Source of the DNA: Liolophura sinensis
Lineage: Eukaryota > Mollusca > Polyplacophora > Chitonida > Chitonidae
Assembly: GCF_032854445.1 (NCBI RefSeq)
Contig: NC_088307.1
Location: forward strand, 12,588,001-12,652,000
Reading direction: 5' to 3'
DNA length: 64,000 nucleotides
Part shown: positions 34,520 to 47,060 of the stretch, piece by piece
How positions within the stretch are numbered: position 1 is the stretch's first letter
Layout: each line of letters opens with the position of its first letter
The notes under the pieces: model-generated
Databases searched by the model: none
Told to the model about the DNA's origin: nothing
What the model saw: only the letters and a program-made list of their open reading frames with translations
Translations under genes and position numbers: made by a program

Positions 34520-37055
34520 GATAAGAATTCCTGGATTTATTGTATTGGTAAAGTTTCGACATGGAGTTATTGCATTGGTGACGTTTCGAAATTGAATACC
34601 AGAAGTTTAAACCGTTTACATAACCATGCTTACTGTGATATGTGATATTCCATCGATGACTTATAACACAAATACTTAATGAATTTCTTTGTAAATTTTC
34701 CATCCTTCCATCTGAACAGTTTTCATCAGGATTTCAGAGTACGCCGCCTAACTAAACATATATTGATACCTGCTAAGCTTTTAAAAGATTTGCGATTAAG
34801 AGGAATCTGAACGGTTTATTCACAATGTCTTTTTACGTGAGCCGAGAAGTTTAATTCATCAGTGAGATACATTTAAATTCGTGTACTGTGGTTAGTGAGT
34901 CTGATCCCAGACTATACTGAAATAGCCAGACCTTCTTTTTGAGAGTGTAGTTAATTAAAAAATATTTAGAACAATTCAGTTTCAGTTCCCAATCTTGGCA
35001 CCAGTTAAAAGATTTGTCCTAACCAGATTGCAGATGAGCACAATAATTGAGATCAGATACAGTTTTGAAAATGTTGACGTCATTAAGAAATAGTACACAT
35101 TTAGAGTGAGATAGCTGAAGCGGCACGTCATTTACTTACAAGAAGGGACGGTCCCAAGATGGGTTCCTACGGGACATCTGAAGTCTGACACTGCACCGTG
35201 CACCGCACATCATAACTCGTTCCTTCCAGTTATTTAAATACGAGTGAAGCCATTTTAACAAAAAATCAGAAACTCCTTAACATCTTAACTTGTAAACAAG
35301 TAAGCTACGATTGATGCAGTCAAACGCTTTTGAAAAATCTGAATAGATTCTATGTACATTCACACTGTCATCCAGTTAAGATGACACACAGTGGATAAAA
35401 CATGTCAAATCCGTTACAGTGGACAGGTTTTTCCAAAAGCCATGTTGTTCACTACAAAAAATTTGCTCACAAAATTGTTTAAATTGAGCATTATCTAACA
35501 TTTTAAGCAACGTCACCAATGAGAGGTAGTAAAGATACAGGTTTGTCTGCAAATTTGAAAACATGTAAACGTTTGCAAATTTTAAAACGTTTGGGAACAC
35601 ACTTTATTTAAAAAAACTTAAAAACGTCGATATAATGGTATAGCTAGATCATATGCATAACTGTACAAAAGCGGGCCTGCAATGCCATCCTAGCTGCATG
35701 ACTTGTATGGAACAATATTTAACAAAACTTCTTGGCCCCATTTAAAGAACAAGAAAATTTAAATATCAAACAAATAACGATCAAAAGAGTATGCAATTTC
35801 ACGCAGATGCATGCCATAAAAGATTCTAACCTGCACCTCGAGTTGATAAATTATCAATAAAGTCGGCGCCAAAATTCGCTGTGGGCACTCCATTTTGCCT
35901 AAGAACTGGTCTTGGCTGTTTTCAGACCTTACGTGTAAGGCGAGGAAAAATCGCAAAATTATGCAGCAGGCACGATTATTTAGAAAAAAATGTGCTCTTT
36001 TAAGCTTATAGTGTCATTGTTTTAAGTTTCCTTTTCCTTCAAGAGACAATTTGACGTTACACAATGTAATACTTGAGTTACATGCCATTTGTGGAATCTT
36101 CAACAGATCACTGTGTTAAAAACTGATATAGAATACTTGTTCATTAAGTCAGCAATACCAGAAAGAATTAAGGCATTATTATCTTCATCAAAAACATGAC
36201 CAGGAAGTTCGGTCTTTCATTTTTTCAACGAAACTCCTACAGCGCTTAGTGCTATTCTTTACATTTTGTTAAAAAGATTCCACATACCCATTTTTGTGCT
36301 TTTTCAGTTCCTTTCTCATTTGACTTACTCTGAATAATTCATCGTCATTTTTGTTAATGCCACATTTTTTGTAGTCCTTCAAGGCACGCTCTTTAATCTT
36401 TAAAAATTATTTCAATTCAGAGTTATACCATGTCGGAAATGAGCGATTTCGCAAGCACGTTTTAGAATTATGTTTTTCATAATACAGAATAAAATATCAT
36501 ACAAGAAATTGAATGTATCATCAACGGAGTAAAAACAGTCAACAATAGATCAATCAAAAACCGAAAGGAGTATTTTCATGTTGCAAAAGTCCGCTTTCTT
36601 GTAGTTGAACACTTTCCGGTCGGTCTTCCGTGCACTTTTTCGTTTCTGCTGGATGTCTATGTGACCCACCACAGCCCGGTGAGTTGATTGCACCGCATTT
36701 TCAGTGTCACACATATAGGTACTACAACCTCGAACTATCACGAGATCAAACACCTTGTCAATTCACGTTTTTCTCGAGTTACATTGATCCACGTCGTGCA
36801 CGGTCAATAAGACAAAGTTTGACACAGTTGAGGGCAACCACACGATGTACAATGGGCCAAGTTGGTTGGACATAAACATCGAATCCCATGTAATTTCACT
36901 CAGGTTTAACTCACTACAAGTAAGAATGTTGTCATTGTCTCTCATGGACTTACTTACCAACTCGACAGCTTTCTCTAGTTGGTCGACGGCCGCAGGGGTA
37001 GGGTCAGACGGTATATATACACAAGCCAGGATTGAATGAACAGCCAGCAAGAAAC
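34520..37055 (-). mobile_element. Decayed LINE ORF2 relic, copy A'
   Basis: The most complete of the three relics. Minus-strand order: endonuclease near 36,763-37,050 (ILACVYIPSD, ILTCSELNLSEITW), linker near 36,550-36,753 (VVGHIDIQQ, VFNYKKADFCNM), then reverse transcriptase near 35,050-35,600 (QHGFWKNLSTVTDL and motif A). Many stops and a degraded YADD equivalent. The linker phrase 'KKADF' is typical between endonuclease and RT in CR1/Jockey-type LINEs. Confidence 0.82.
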
Positions 37056-37649
37056 ACTTTCACCCACAGAATCCAAAATGTGTTGTAGTGTTCCCGACAA
37101 ACACACTGTAAAGTTGTACTACAGCCAATAGAACTCTATCCCCGAATACTTTCCCAAAAGTTACAATCCCGCCTGTATACTTTAAATGGTAAGTCCGTGA
37201 GAAATTCACCTTTAAAGGCCATGCACTGTGATTATGAAAAGAAAGATATTTAAATGCTTACCAACTGGGTGACGTAATCTTATATGGCTACCGAGCCGTG
37301 TCTCCAAGGCGAACATTTTTTAATCCATTTGGGTTAAACGTTAATGGTTTTGATGCATTCAAGGGAGAATTACAGTACACTTTGACGTCAGCTTGGCCGG
37401 GAAGTCACTAAATTCAATATTTGGAAAACACTTAAATTTTCTACAGATGTTTTATATAAGACTAGAGTAAACACACAACGATTAGCGCTCATCCCTAACC
37501 TCTGTCTAACAGGGGGTGTTAATTGTCCTCGGGCAATTTGCCCAATATATCAAGCAGTTTTGGTTATCTTCGGACAAGGGCAATTCCTTCAAAGCTTTGA
37601 GGACCCCCAAAAGAATCAAATCCAGATGGACACGGGAATACGAGCTGTA

Positions 37650-38648
37650 ATGAATTCCTCCAACGTAAATAACACAGGGGTGGTGTTTCACTTAACCACT
37701 GCTGGTGTAGCAACTCAGCTCACCGTTTTCTTCATAACCTTTGTTCTTGGAGTCGTCGGGAACATCGTGTTGGTGTTGACAGTCTACAAGAGACCGGCCT
37801 TACACAGAGTCACCAACTACTTGGTGTCCGCTCTTGCCATCGAGGACACACTAGCGCTGGTGAATTACGCGATTTTTTATCCGCAAGCTTTGATTTCAGG
37901 CGACTGGTTTTTCGGGGATCCCACTTGTTTCATGCAAGTTTTTCTGCTTTACCTGGTCGGGTTTTGTGAACTCAATCTGATGGCAGTGATAAGCTTAGAT
38001 CGCTACTTTGCCTGCTGCAGGCCTCTCCGGTATTCTCATGACATTACCCCACTGCGTTGGGCAGTTGCCATCGCTTGTTGTGGTGTTTACGCCATCCCTC
38101 TGGCTCTCTTTCTCATGGTTAAATGTCAAGCGTACGGATATGACGAATAATTCAAGAACTGTATCGTGGAGTTATCAAACACACCAAAGCAGCAGCACTG
38201 TTCGATTGCAGCTTTTTTTCTCTCAACTGTGCCCTGTACTACAGCCATTGCCGTGTGTCAATGGAAAATTCTAAAGCAAGTGAAAAGGGTTACTCAGAAC
38301 ACACCACCGAACGTCACTTCAGGCAACAACGAGGTCACTTCCGGCAACCACATGAACGAAGCTACAATGAAGGTGACTCTGATTACAGCGACTTTTGTCC
38401 TTTGTTGGTTGCCCTTTTTGTTCATTCGTTTTTCTGGTATTGTTCTGGACTGGAAACAATCGGAATCCCTTCAAGCCACTCTATACATTCTCAGGCGGAT
38501 AACCTTTCAGATTTTCATGGTGTTTAAATTCGCCAACCCCATTATTTACGGAATTTACAATCGGGAATTCCGTACGCAGTGTGGAAAGTTACTTTGTTTG
38601 GATCATTTGTTTGTTGAGTTTCTAATGGTCACAGGTAAATTAATTTAA
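37650..38648 (+). pseudogene. Class A GPCR with one nonsense codon, A' copy of the receptor at 2787
   Basis: The frame is the same as in 2787-3755 and is open except for TAA at 38,148-38,150, where B has TAC and A has TAC for Tyr 167 in extracellular loop 2 (GYDE, stop, FKNC). Everything after it is intact in the same frame: the loop-2 Cys, CWLP and NPIIY. A product would end after helix 4 and could not signal. The tail differs from A by one nucleotide and reads on to MVTGKLI. One lesion only, so this is a young pseudogene, a null allele or possibly a sequencing error. Confidence 0.85.
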
Positions 38649-41600
38649 TTAGTGCTTTAAAGAGCAAAAAGCTAAAAGAATAAAAGAGTAAATTTCTAAA
38701 CGCCAGATCTCTGAACTGAAAGTAAAAGTTCTATGATACAGAAATTACAGCACAGCAAATAAAAGGAGAACAAAAATGGTATGACCCAAATTCTAAGGCA
38801 ATTTTCCAGTTTGCGTATAATGGCAGCCCAATACCATTGTCAGTTCACCGAGATATCAACCCTAGCCCTGATAAACAGAATGGCAATGATGAGAACAACG
38901 TGTCACCAATTTTCTGTGCGAACAGTTATGTGTATTTTATTAAAACTGGAGAAATTTAGGTAACAAAATTGTGTACTTGGATGTCCCTTGTAAGAGAATG
39001 TACACAGAACATTGTCCATGTGTGTGAATCATAGCTTTGTTCCAGAATTGTGGACTCCAAGTTAGTGGAATCAAATCTTATAGCGAAGGGATCGGGACAG
39101 CAGTTGTTTCAAGAAGAAAAATACGGAAAATGTTGTAAAGTGTCTTACCTGAACAAACGGTCACTTGAAAAAGAAACAGAAACAGGATGTGTGTGGGGGA
39201 AAGTGTCACTTTTCTGTAAGAAAACTGTATGTTGTGCTCATTTACCACCAGATTGTATGGATCAGTGCTTGTATGGCTTTCAAACCCTTTTCAAAACTTT
39301 TTTCAGTTTTAAGCATTGGCGATATCAACTTGCCTAATATTGTATGGTAAGAATCGGCTATTCTCTTGACATACAGGTAAGGTCAATTTCAACAATAGCT
39401 TCACCTTCCAGCTGAGTATGATCTGATACAACGCAAGAACAAGCCAAACACGCGGTAGAAGTGTTCTTGACGTTATTTTGTCTAGTTATTCTTTGTTTAG
39501 TTATTGCTTCCAAATTTGACTACCGTTAAGCATTAGTTACTGGCTGGAATTGTCATGAATACCCACAATAAATTTTTTCATATTTTTTTTGAAAATATTA
39601 TTATTAATATTATGTTATATCTGGGGTTTGGGGTCTGTTATTCAGTTTTTGCATCTTTGGCTGTGCGTCGTAATCAATAAAGAGCAGCGTCAACGACGTG
39701 GTTGTAGCCAAATGATGACACTTAAACGGTGAAATTCAGCAGCCTGTCAATCTTTTCAGTTAGTTAGTGTTTTGGCTATATATACAACCCTAGAAAGTTA
39801 ACCATGGCTTATATGCAAGTACAATTATGCCAGATATGCGGTGATGTGAACAGAACTCTTTAGACGCCTCTGTTCTAGAATTACTGGAAAGGCTGTGTTG
39901 TGATATTTAATAAACATGCATTTTTGTGAATTTTAATTCAAAATTGTCTGGAAACGTAGAAACATTGTTTAAATACTTGCATACATGTATATACAAACTG
40001 TAGAAAATGTAGAAATGAAAACTTTCCCTTTGGCTTTTGTTTTCTTTACGATTTCTGACCATAACGATATTCACCATCACAGCCTAACGAATGTATTGGC
40101 GTTTTTCATTTGAACAGTTACATCAAATGTGAAACGATCGTGTTAGTGTTTGAAACATAGGCTACCATAAAAGCGAAGCTGATCTAAGTTCAGTGGACCC
40201 AAACCCGCAAAATCGAAGATCAACTGTCGACTTAAGATAACCTCCTACCTGGACCCTAATTCCTTTCGTTGTATCGGTTTATCTTTAGTTGAAGATTGAA
40301 GTCCAGCCTTATGTATCCGGCTTTCATTGAACTGGAATAACATCGCCATTGCTAATTTAACTAGAGCATCATTATCGGTAATGGTAATGTCGAGGTTTAA
40401 TCCTCGAGTTTGAATTGACGCAATTGGAGTGAAGCTGCTCTTTATTAATAACACTGTCAACAACTGAATGTGGCTATTACTGTGGCAAGTTAACTTTTCT
40501 GTAAAACCTTTAAATAAATTAACTTACATCTCAGGGTGTGAACAAAATAATACTACGGGGCTTACCCTAGTTCTTCTAACATTGGCACAGGTATTAGTAG
40601 TGTTGAAAGTAGAATATTACATTTCTTTACTAGTCTTTTGGAAAAATAAAGATATGAGTGGGTTATTTGTTAGATGGTCTAACCATGTGAGAATAAGAAA
40701 CACAATATTCCTGCTACAATTGCATGTACATTGGTTAAAATGGGTAGATCAGGTGTCCCAAAAATCAGAAGAAATATTGTATGACTGATGTCTTTAGGTT
40801 GGTTTTCTTTTTGTCACCCATCATCCTGAATGTCGTCATATAGGTTTAAAACGTCTTGGCTGCAGAGTTATATGCCGAGAGAGTAAGCAGATGTAAGACA
40901 CATATCTGAACCGAGGTCACACAATCCTAGAATTTAATGTCATCCTCCCGGATGCATAGATAAACACAACTTCCATTTTACTACAAAAAAATAATATAAT
41001 TTCCCCATGTCAATGCTGTTTTTGTAGAAAATCATAATGGGTATATTTACAAGGTTTAAGGGAAAATTTAAGTTTATACCTCTGCAATGAATGGGATTTG
41101 TTGACGGGAGCAAAATTTTAGATAATCATGAGTGAAAAGTTAATCCCTCTTGTTTCAATGCCAGGTTCCGCAGAAGGTTGCCAAAAGTTTGGCTCATTTC
41201 CTTGCACAGTCATTTCCTTGGTTCTGTGCCAAAAGTCTTTATAAAATGTACAAGGGGAAGGATAAACCCGGTCTACCAGGTATCCCACGACCAGGACTGC
41301 AGGTTTCACAAATCTACCGTCGTTGTGTCGTTGGCATCTCTTTAAATTTAACAACAAATGTTCCAAACGGCTGTCCTCCAGTGAATCTCCCAAGGGATAA
41401 AGTGCAAAATATGCTCTATGTGGCGATCAACGCTGGAATATTAAAGCTTGTCATGAACATATGCCCAATTCCATGTAATAAAACGGTCAGTTCTTCTTCG
41501 ATTTCATGGAGGTGTGATTTATTCAAAAATAATGAGTTAGGATCATAATGAAATTTGAATGTGGGTACGAATGAGGGAGATGTTTGTTCTATGTATGTCC

Positions 41601-43317
41601 TATTTTCCCTTGATTTCAGTGAAAATGAAAACATCTGATCTGGCCAAAATCTTTTTAAACAGTAGAAAATAACCCAATTATGCAATGCAAACTGAAGTTT
41701 GTAGTGTCAGGTAATAGCACTTTATATTTTAGGCATAAAACGTCAGTAACTAAGTGTAGGCCATACGCTGCTTACCCTGTAGGTATTCGTGTTTTGATCA
41801 AATAGTTTTACCTGTGCCCATGAACAGTAACCCTTTAATGGTAGGCATTTGTGACAATCATGCCGTTTAGGCGAATTTTAATATTTACCTCTGACTTAAA
41901 TAGTTCGAAAACATGGGCCCTATGCGCTGGTATCCTGTGTGTATATATGCTTGTATAAATCGATATTTGTTGCCAAGCAAATGTTCTTCCATAATGACTA
42001 ATATCTGAAAAGTTGGCATATCATTCGTGTCATTAGGATGTATGGTTGTCACTTTAATGAATATCCGATACAGGATCGGTTCGAAATGGCTTTTCACCAT
42101 AGTAAAGAGAAGCTGTGACAGTGATTCACTGTAGGCAAATTCTGATCAACACTGTAAGCTATATGTAAAGCCAGCTCACATCTGTTTGTAAATTTCCACG
42201 TAACTTACTAACAACTGTTATCAAATAGACCATTGCCTCCGGCCGTACGTGGAAAGGTCTGCCAGCAAACTGCAGATGGTCGTGGGTTTCCACCGGGCTG
42301 TGCCGGGTTTCGTCTCACAATAATGCTGGCCGCTGTCGTATAAGTGAAATATCCTTGAGTAAGGCGTAAAAGACCAATTAAAAAAAACATGAATAAATTA
42401 ATAGTCTATTGCGAACTGTCCATTAACAACGCGTAATTGTCCAACCACAGAGCGGTATTATTGCAAATAGGTCAGTCGGATGTCCAACACATTGGTCACA
42501 AATGTTCTGTGTTTTAATGACGTCACAATGGCTTTCAGCGGGAATGGAATAAAATGGAAGGTTGTCAAGAGAAGGGGTGATGGGACATCGGGTGTGGTGA
42601 ATCTGTTCGTACGGGATGAAGCCTTCGTCAAAGTAAAACTAGTTTGGACGAACAAATTGTGGACACCGAGTTACAGCACAAGATGACATATGCAGTACAC
42701 AGATTACTGCATATGCATTACACAGATTACTGCAGATAAAAACATAGTAAAAACAAATCTCAAACACATGGAATAAATAAATATAAAGAGCGGTTTAATC
42801 AGGACAGCTAGTACAAGAGTACAGCATGAAAACAAAAACCAGAGCAGAGACGACGGTAAGATAGTTAGCACTTAAACTCACGCAGCCAATGAAATCCGGT
42901 CAAACTACCTCAGTTCCTCTTCTATTGTAACTGCTCACGTGAATGTAAAAATAGTACCCGTCTCATAGTGCAAAGGTTTATGCAGTAAAAATACAGAGTG
43001 ACCTACTATTGAATCAAACAAGACAATTTGTTCGGAATTGTTTATATTAACATAATCATATCAGTTTTCTTTACACAGAACAATATCTTAGCCAAATTGT
43101 CCATTGCATAAAACCATTGTTCACAGATGGTCTGATCGTTTTGTAAATACATTAGCGGCAATCGACTTCAACACAAGGGAGTAAACACACGTTAAACAGT
43201 ATGAATACAGCGCCTAATGTACACGACGATTGTAAAGACGTCTCAACAGACACACTTTTGGTAACATTTGAAAGTCGTCAAAAAAAAAAGGCTCTAAACT
43301 CCTTTTAACTCATCGCA
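38649..43317. other. Spacer between GPCRs in duplicon A', no gene recognised
   Basis: Collinear with 3,756-8,476. Open frames such as 40,468-40,788 (+) and 41,118-41,393 (-) differ from their A twins by indels and stops and look like non-coding DNA. Confidence 0.5.
42234..42388 (+). mobile_element. SINE-1 fragment, 5'-truncated (copy A')
   Basis: Twin of 7,366-7,518, same truncation point. Confidence 0.8.
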
Positions 43318-43402
43318 TCATGGACATACGTCATTCGTAGAGGATCTGCTCGTTAGCCTAAACAGCTTTACATACTGCGCTCGAAATTCCAGTCTGTATA
43401 TA
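43318..43402 (-). pseudogene. GPCR C-terminal relic R1 (copy A')
   Basis: The minus strand reads IYRLEFRAQYVKLFRLTSRS then a short tail and stop at 43,318-43,320. It aligns with VYNMEFRKECGKLFRL of the intact receptor just downstream in the array. The rest of that receptor is gone or unrecognisable. Confidence 0.62.
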
Positions 43403-43711
43403 TCGCTTTGCTACTGTATGTATATAAAAGTCGTCGAAAAGACAAGCATTTAAAACTCGTCTGTACTTACTCTGAAAAAATTTATTTTGACAGAAAATCT
43501 GCTGTTTGAGTGATGTTAGAGTGTGTTCTGTTATCATAACACAGAGTTCTGTCATATTCAACTTTATATCCTGATAGTCTAATGAAATAACAAAATAATT
43601 TGCAGCAATTGCAAAATACATTCTACACCACTCAGATAACAGAATTTTTGTTAAATTTGACACATTTTTAGTGTAATCTTACCGTGAAGAGACATTCGTA
43701 GTTGATCTGCT

Positions 43712-43780
43712 TCACAGCCTGGACATTTTTCCACATTCTGATGGAAATTTTACACTGTATGGGTCATTTTGCTGAGATTA
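43712..43780 (-). pseudogene. GPCR C-terminal relic R2 (copy A')
   Basis: The minus strand reads PYSVKFPSECGKMSRL then a stop at 43,712-43,714, aligned with YNMEFRKECGKLFRL. Only this short 3' end can be seen. Confidence 0.58.
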
Positions 43781-44134
43781 AAATGTCAGGACTGAAGATT
43801 TCAACACGTCTGTATCTAAACTAAAAGAAAGCTAAATTATGAAGTAAGGATGATCATAGAGACAACTGAGTTAAAAAAAAAACTACTACTACATGTAATG
43901 TCTTGATTAAAGCTGGACAAACTTCCTTTGGCGTCAGAGTTCCTAAACTTTGATAGTATTGTCCACAAAGCCCACCATAGAATTTAAATGTTTAAACGGC
44001 ATTAATTCTTTTCACAAAAATCTAAAAAAAATAAATGAAAGTATGCTTATGCATGGTTGTCTGTATGATGAACCTTACTTCATATTTTAGCTTTCTTGTA
44101 CTTTAATCGGTGCTTGAAGAAACATCATTCACAG

Positions 44135-45094
44135 TTAGGCTATTCTGTTCGGCAGCCTGAACAATTTTCCACACTCTTTTCGAAATTCCATATTGTACAC
44201 GCCATATATCAATGGATTTGCAAATTTAGAGATGAGAAAACTATGGAAGGTTACAATTCTTAAAATCCCCAGTATTTTGCGGTGGTTATGGGATTGTTCC
44301 CAGTCTATTACGATCCCTGAAGCACGAACCACCATATACGGTAACCAACATATGACGTAAGTTCCGGTCATCAGAGATACCGTCGTGGTGGCTTTGCGAG
44401 ATGATTCCCCGGATGTTGTCCCGTGTGCAGCGGAGGTGATGTTGGCTGGTTTACAGTTGGTAATTTTTCTGACCTGCTTTAATATTTTGTACTGACAAAT
44501 TGCCATTGTCATCGAACTGGGAAGTGACACCAAAACAAACAACACAGCAGTGCAATACATTGCTTGTTGGTTGGCTGTAAACTGTATTTGACAATGGCGC
44601 GTATAAGAATTGTGCCCATAAAATTGACACCCAAGTGTCAGACACAATGAGAGAATGGCGGGAAACAACCAGCAAAATCCAATAACAAACGCGCACCGGC
44701 GAGGAGTAGCCATATTTGAATATTGTAACGGTCTGCAGCAAGCAATGTAACGGTCCAAACTAATCGCCCCCATTAAATACAGCTCACAACTTCCGTAGAA
44801 AAGTGAAAAGAACACATACACACCACAAGCTGGTAGACTTAAGGCCGCGTCGCCTCTAATCCGCTGTTGTGGATAAAACCCGACATTAGATAAGGAAGCC
44901 AGAAGGTCTTCGACAGCGAGAGCAGACACAAAGTAGTAAGTAACTCTGTGTAAGACCGGTCTCTTGTAGACTGTCACAAGCAACACGATGTTTCCAACGA
45001 TAGCCAAGTGTGAACCAACAGCGAAGAGAACGTATTGGGTGACAACAACTCCGGTAGAGAATCCATTTGCGACGGTTTGAGTAGAGTTGTTCAT
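44135..45094 (-). CDS. Rhodopsin-like (class A) GPCR, intact, 319 residues
   Basis: Single-exon receptor, expected at the plasma membrane. Landmarks by residue: MNNST with an N-glycosylation site, GNIVL (N35), ALAVEDLLA (D63), C90 before helix 3, SLDRYIACCRPL (DRY 114-116), Trp 142 in helix 4 (FCWLFP), C168 in loop 2, a short third loop with a KILKQVRK start, CWLP at 249-252 and NPLIY at 293-297, then C308 as a possible palmitoylation site. Length suits a minimal class A receptor. It forms a second subfamily beside the plus-strand receptors, which lack the helix-4 Trp. The A copy (9228-10,146) is dead, so this is the only working copy in the window. A chemosensory role is inference from the tandem, lineage-specific pattern. 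Confidence 0.92.
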   Translation of the reverse strand: MNNSTQTVANGFSTGVVVTQYVLFAVGSHLAIVGNIVLLVTVYKRPVLHRVTYYFVSALAVEDLLASLSNVGFYPQQRIRGDAALSLPACGVYVFFSLFYGSCELYLMGAISLDRYIACCRPLQYSNMATPRRCAFVIGFCWLFPAILSLCLTLGCQFYGHNSYTRHCQIQFTANQQAMYCTAVLFVLVSLPSSMTMAICQYKILKQVRKITNCKPANITSAAHGTTSGESSRKATTTVSLMTGTYVICWLPYMVVRASGIVIDWEQSHNHRKILGILRIVTFHSFLISKFANPLIYGVYNMEFRKECGKLFRLPNRIA

Positions 45095-45299
45095 TTTGCC
45101 TGCCGTTCACCTCCAATGAACTTCGATCGATTTTACGCTATCACTGATTGATTCACGTGGGAATTTGTCGACAAACAGATGGCGTGGGTCACGTGTTATG
45201 AACTTCAATAAAAAGTGCATTGGTGATTAAAACTCATCGGATTATATATTTCTGTTATGGATATGAATATTTTTGTCATATCTAAATCATACATGTATA

Positions 45300-45446
45300 T
45301 TTATTTATTTATTTATCTGATTGGTGTTTTACCCCGTACTCAAGGATATTTCACTTATACGACGGCGGCCATGGTGGGTGGAGAGCGAGCAGAGCTCGGG
45401 AGAAAACCCACGACCATCCGCAGGTTACAGGCAGACCTTCCCACGT
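45300..45446 (-). mobile_element. SINE-1 insertion specific to A', with target-site duplication
   Basis: The tail (TTTA)n and 'ttggtgttttaccccgtact' run to 'caggcagaccttcccacgt', where the head is cut off. It is flanked by 'catacatgtata' (45,288-45,299) and 'catacatgtaca' (45,447-45,458). Copy A has a single 'catacatgtaca' at 10,340-10,351 and no SINE. This is a clean empty-site comparison for a 5'-truncated insertion after the duplicon copied. Confidence 0.93.
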
Positions 45447-45482
45447 CATACATGTACATGCACTGCCTCTACAAATTATAAT

Positions 45483-45745
45483 ACCCAACAAAAATATAAA
45501 CGCACATTTTATATTGTTTTCTATCAGTATAAAATAACGCGCATCCATTTTCAGTTGTGGCTTCAACTGAAACCAGATTTTTACAGTTTAGGGCAATAAT
45601 CCAAGATCCATGTCAGAATGAAATAGAGTAGTCGGTAATCACAGTGCACAGCACTCAGTACCAAGTGTGTCCCCCGTTGGCATTACGAAGAGCGTGAACT
45701 GTGATTACCGAACACTCTCAACAATCTGGTTAAAACTAAAGCCAT
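45483..45745. mobile_element. Tc1-like non-autonomous repeat with hairpin (copy A')
   Basis: Twin of 10,376-10,640. Arms at about 45,625-45,649 and 45,693-45,717 are still complementary, with a few more mismatches than in A. Confidence 0.58.
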
Positions 45746-47003
45746 AATTGATTAAGAAAAGTTACCCTGATTTTCGAGTTAACTCGTTATTTAACACTGA
45801 CAAATAATAATATAAAATTGCTTCATACGTTTATATCTTTGTTTATTATTTTTTCATATAACTTAAATAAATCAAAACCGTTTATACCCTTCCATTCGTT
45901 TTCAAAATCCATCCAATCAGCAAACACTCACGCACAAAAATGGTTCAACAGTACTGCACGTTGAATCGCCAAAATATAACTGCGGAAATAGGTGAATGCC
46001 ACTTTGAAAAAAATCGATAAAACCTATATTTGCACTAATCGTAATTAAAAAAAGGAAATCGCAACACCTTTAATACGAAAACCGGACTTACCTGTCCTCT
46101 CTGAAAACCTAATGAGACTGAAAAAGATAACGGCACATTGCTAAAAAAAATGATGGACCCTGCCCCGTCGTAAGAAACGCTCGAGTGTGGTCACTGTGTA
46201 AATTCAACAGCATTTAATTCACCGACATGTGTTTGTTTGTATCCTAAGCGACGCTATCCCATCAAATAGTTTTAGAAATCCCATCCATCGTTATATATTT
46301 ACATTGCATTAGGCATTATTGATGTCCGCATTTAGAGTCAGATTTGAAACAAACGGAGGTTTGGTTCTGCTAAGGCATTTTATTTGCTTTAGAAAGTATA
46401 TTGATCAGTAAATGTAGCTTTCGTCATTGTGTCATGACACTGGATACTTTGTTAATATGCACTAAAGATTTACAGATTTACTGGCCCAGTGGTTAGAAGA
46501 TCCCCGGGATACGTGGCAACAACCCCGGGGCGGGTCATACCAAGGACTAAAACTGGTACTTGTTGCTGATTTGCTTGGCGCTCAGCACTAAGAGGTTAGA
46601 GCAAGGAATCAGGACTTGCTGGCCCTGTGTCTGTATAATATGACTGGGTGGGGTGTCAAGTCTGGTGTCTTCATCATGACACTTCAGTGGCGGCAGCACT
46701 TTGACGGCACCCTCCTACAAAAAGACACAATGTGTGTACACTCCCAATGACTCCTCGTTGTCAAGCCTTAAAAATTATGAAGTTGTACGCGAAAGCCCAC
46801 GTACACATATATCTGTTAACTGTTTAACGCCGTAGCTATCATCAATGCCAAAAATAGGAAAACATCTTACAGAAAACATTGATCTCGACTGTTACATTAC
46901 AAGCTCTTTGCCCTATAAACTTGACTGAGGCATAGTAACAGAAATAAGCCGCAGTAGTATTCCTTTCGTGTTTTTGCGATTTAAACCTTTGCCCTTTCTG
47001 GTT

Positions 47004-47047
47004 TGTATTTATTGTGTTTACAATCTGTATTTATTGTGTTTACAATC
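47004..47047. repeat. 22-bp tandem duplication
   Basis: 'tgtatttattgtgtttacaa' plus 'tc' occurs twice in a row just before the putative acceptor at 47,060. Copy A has a single diverged unit. Confidence 0.85.
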
Positions 47048-47060
47048 TGACTTTTTTCAG

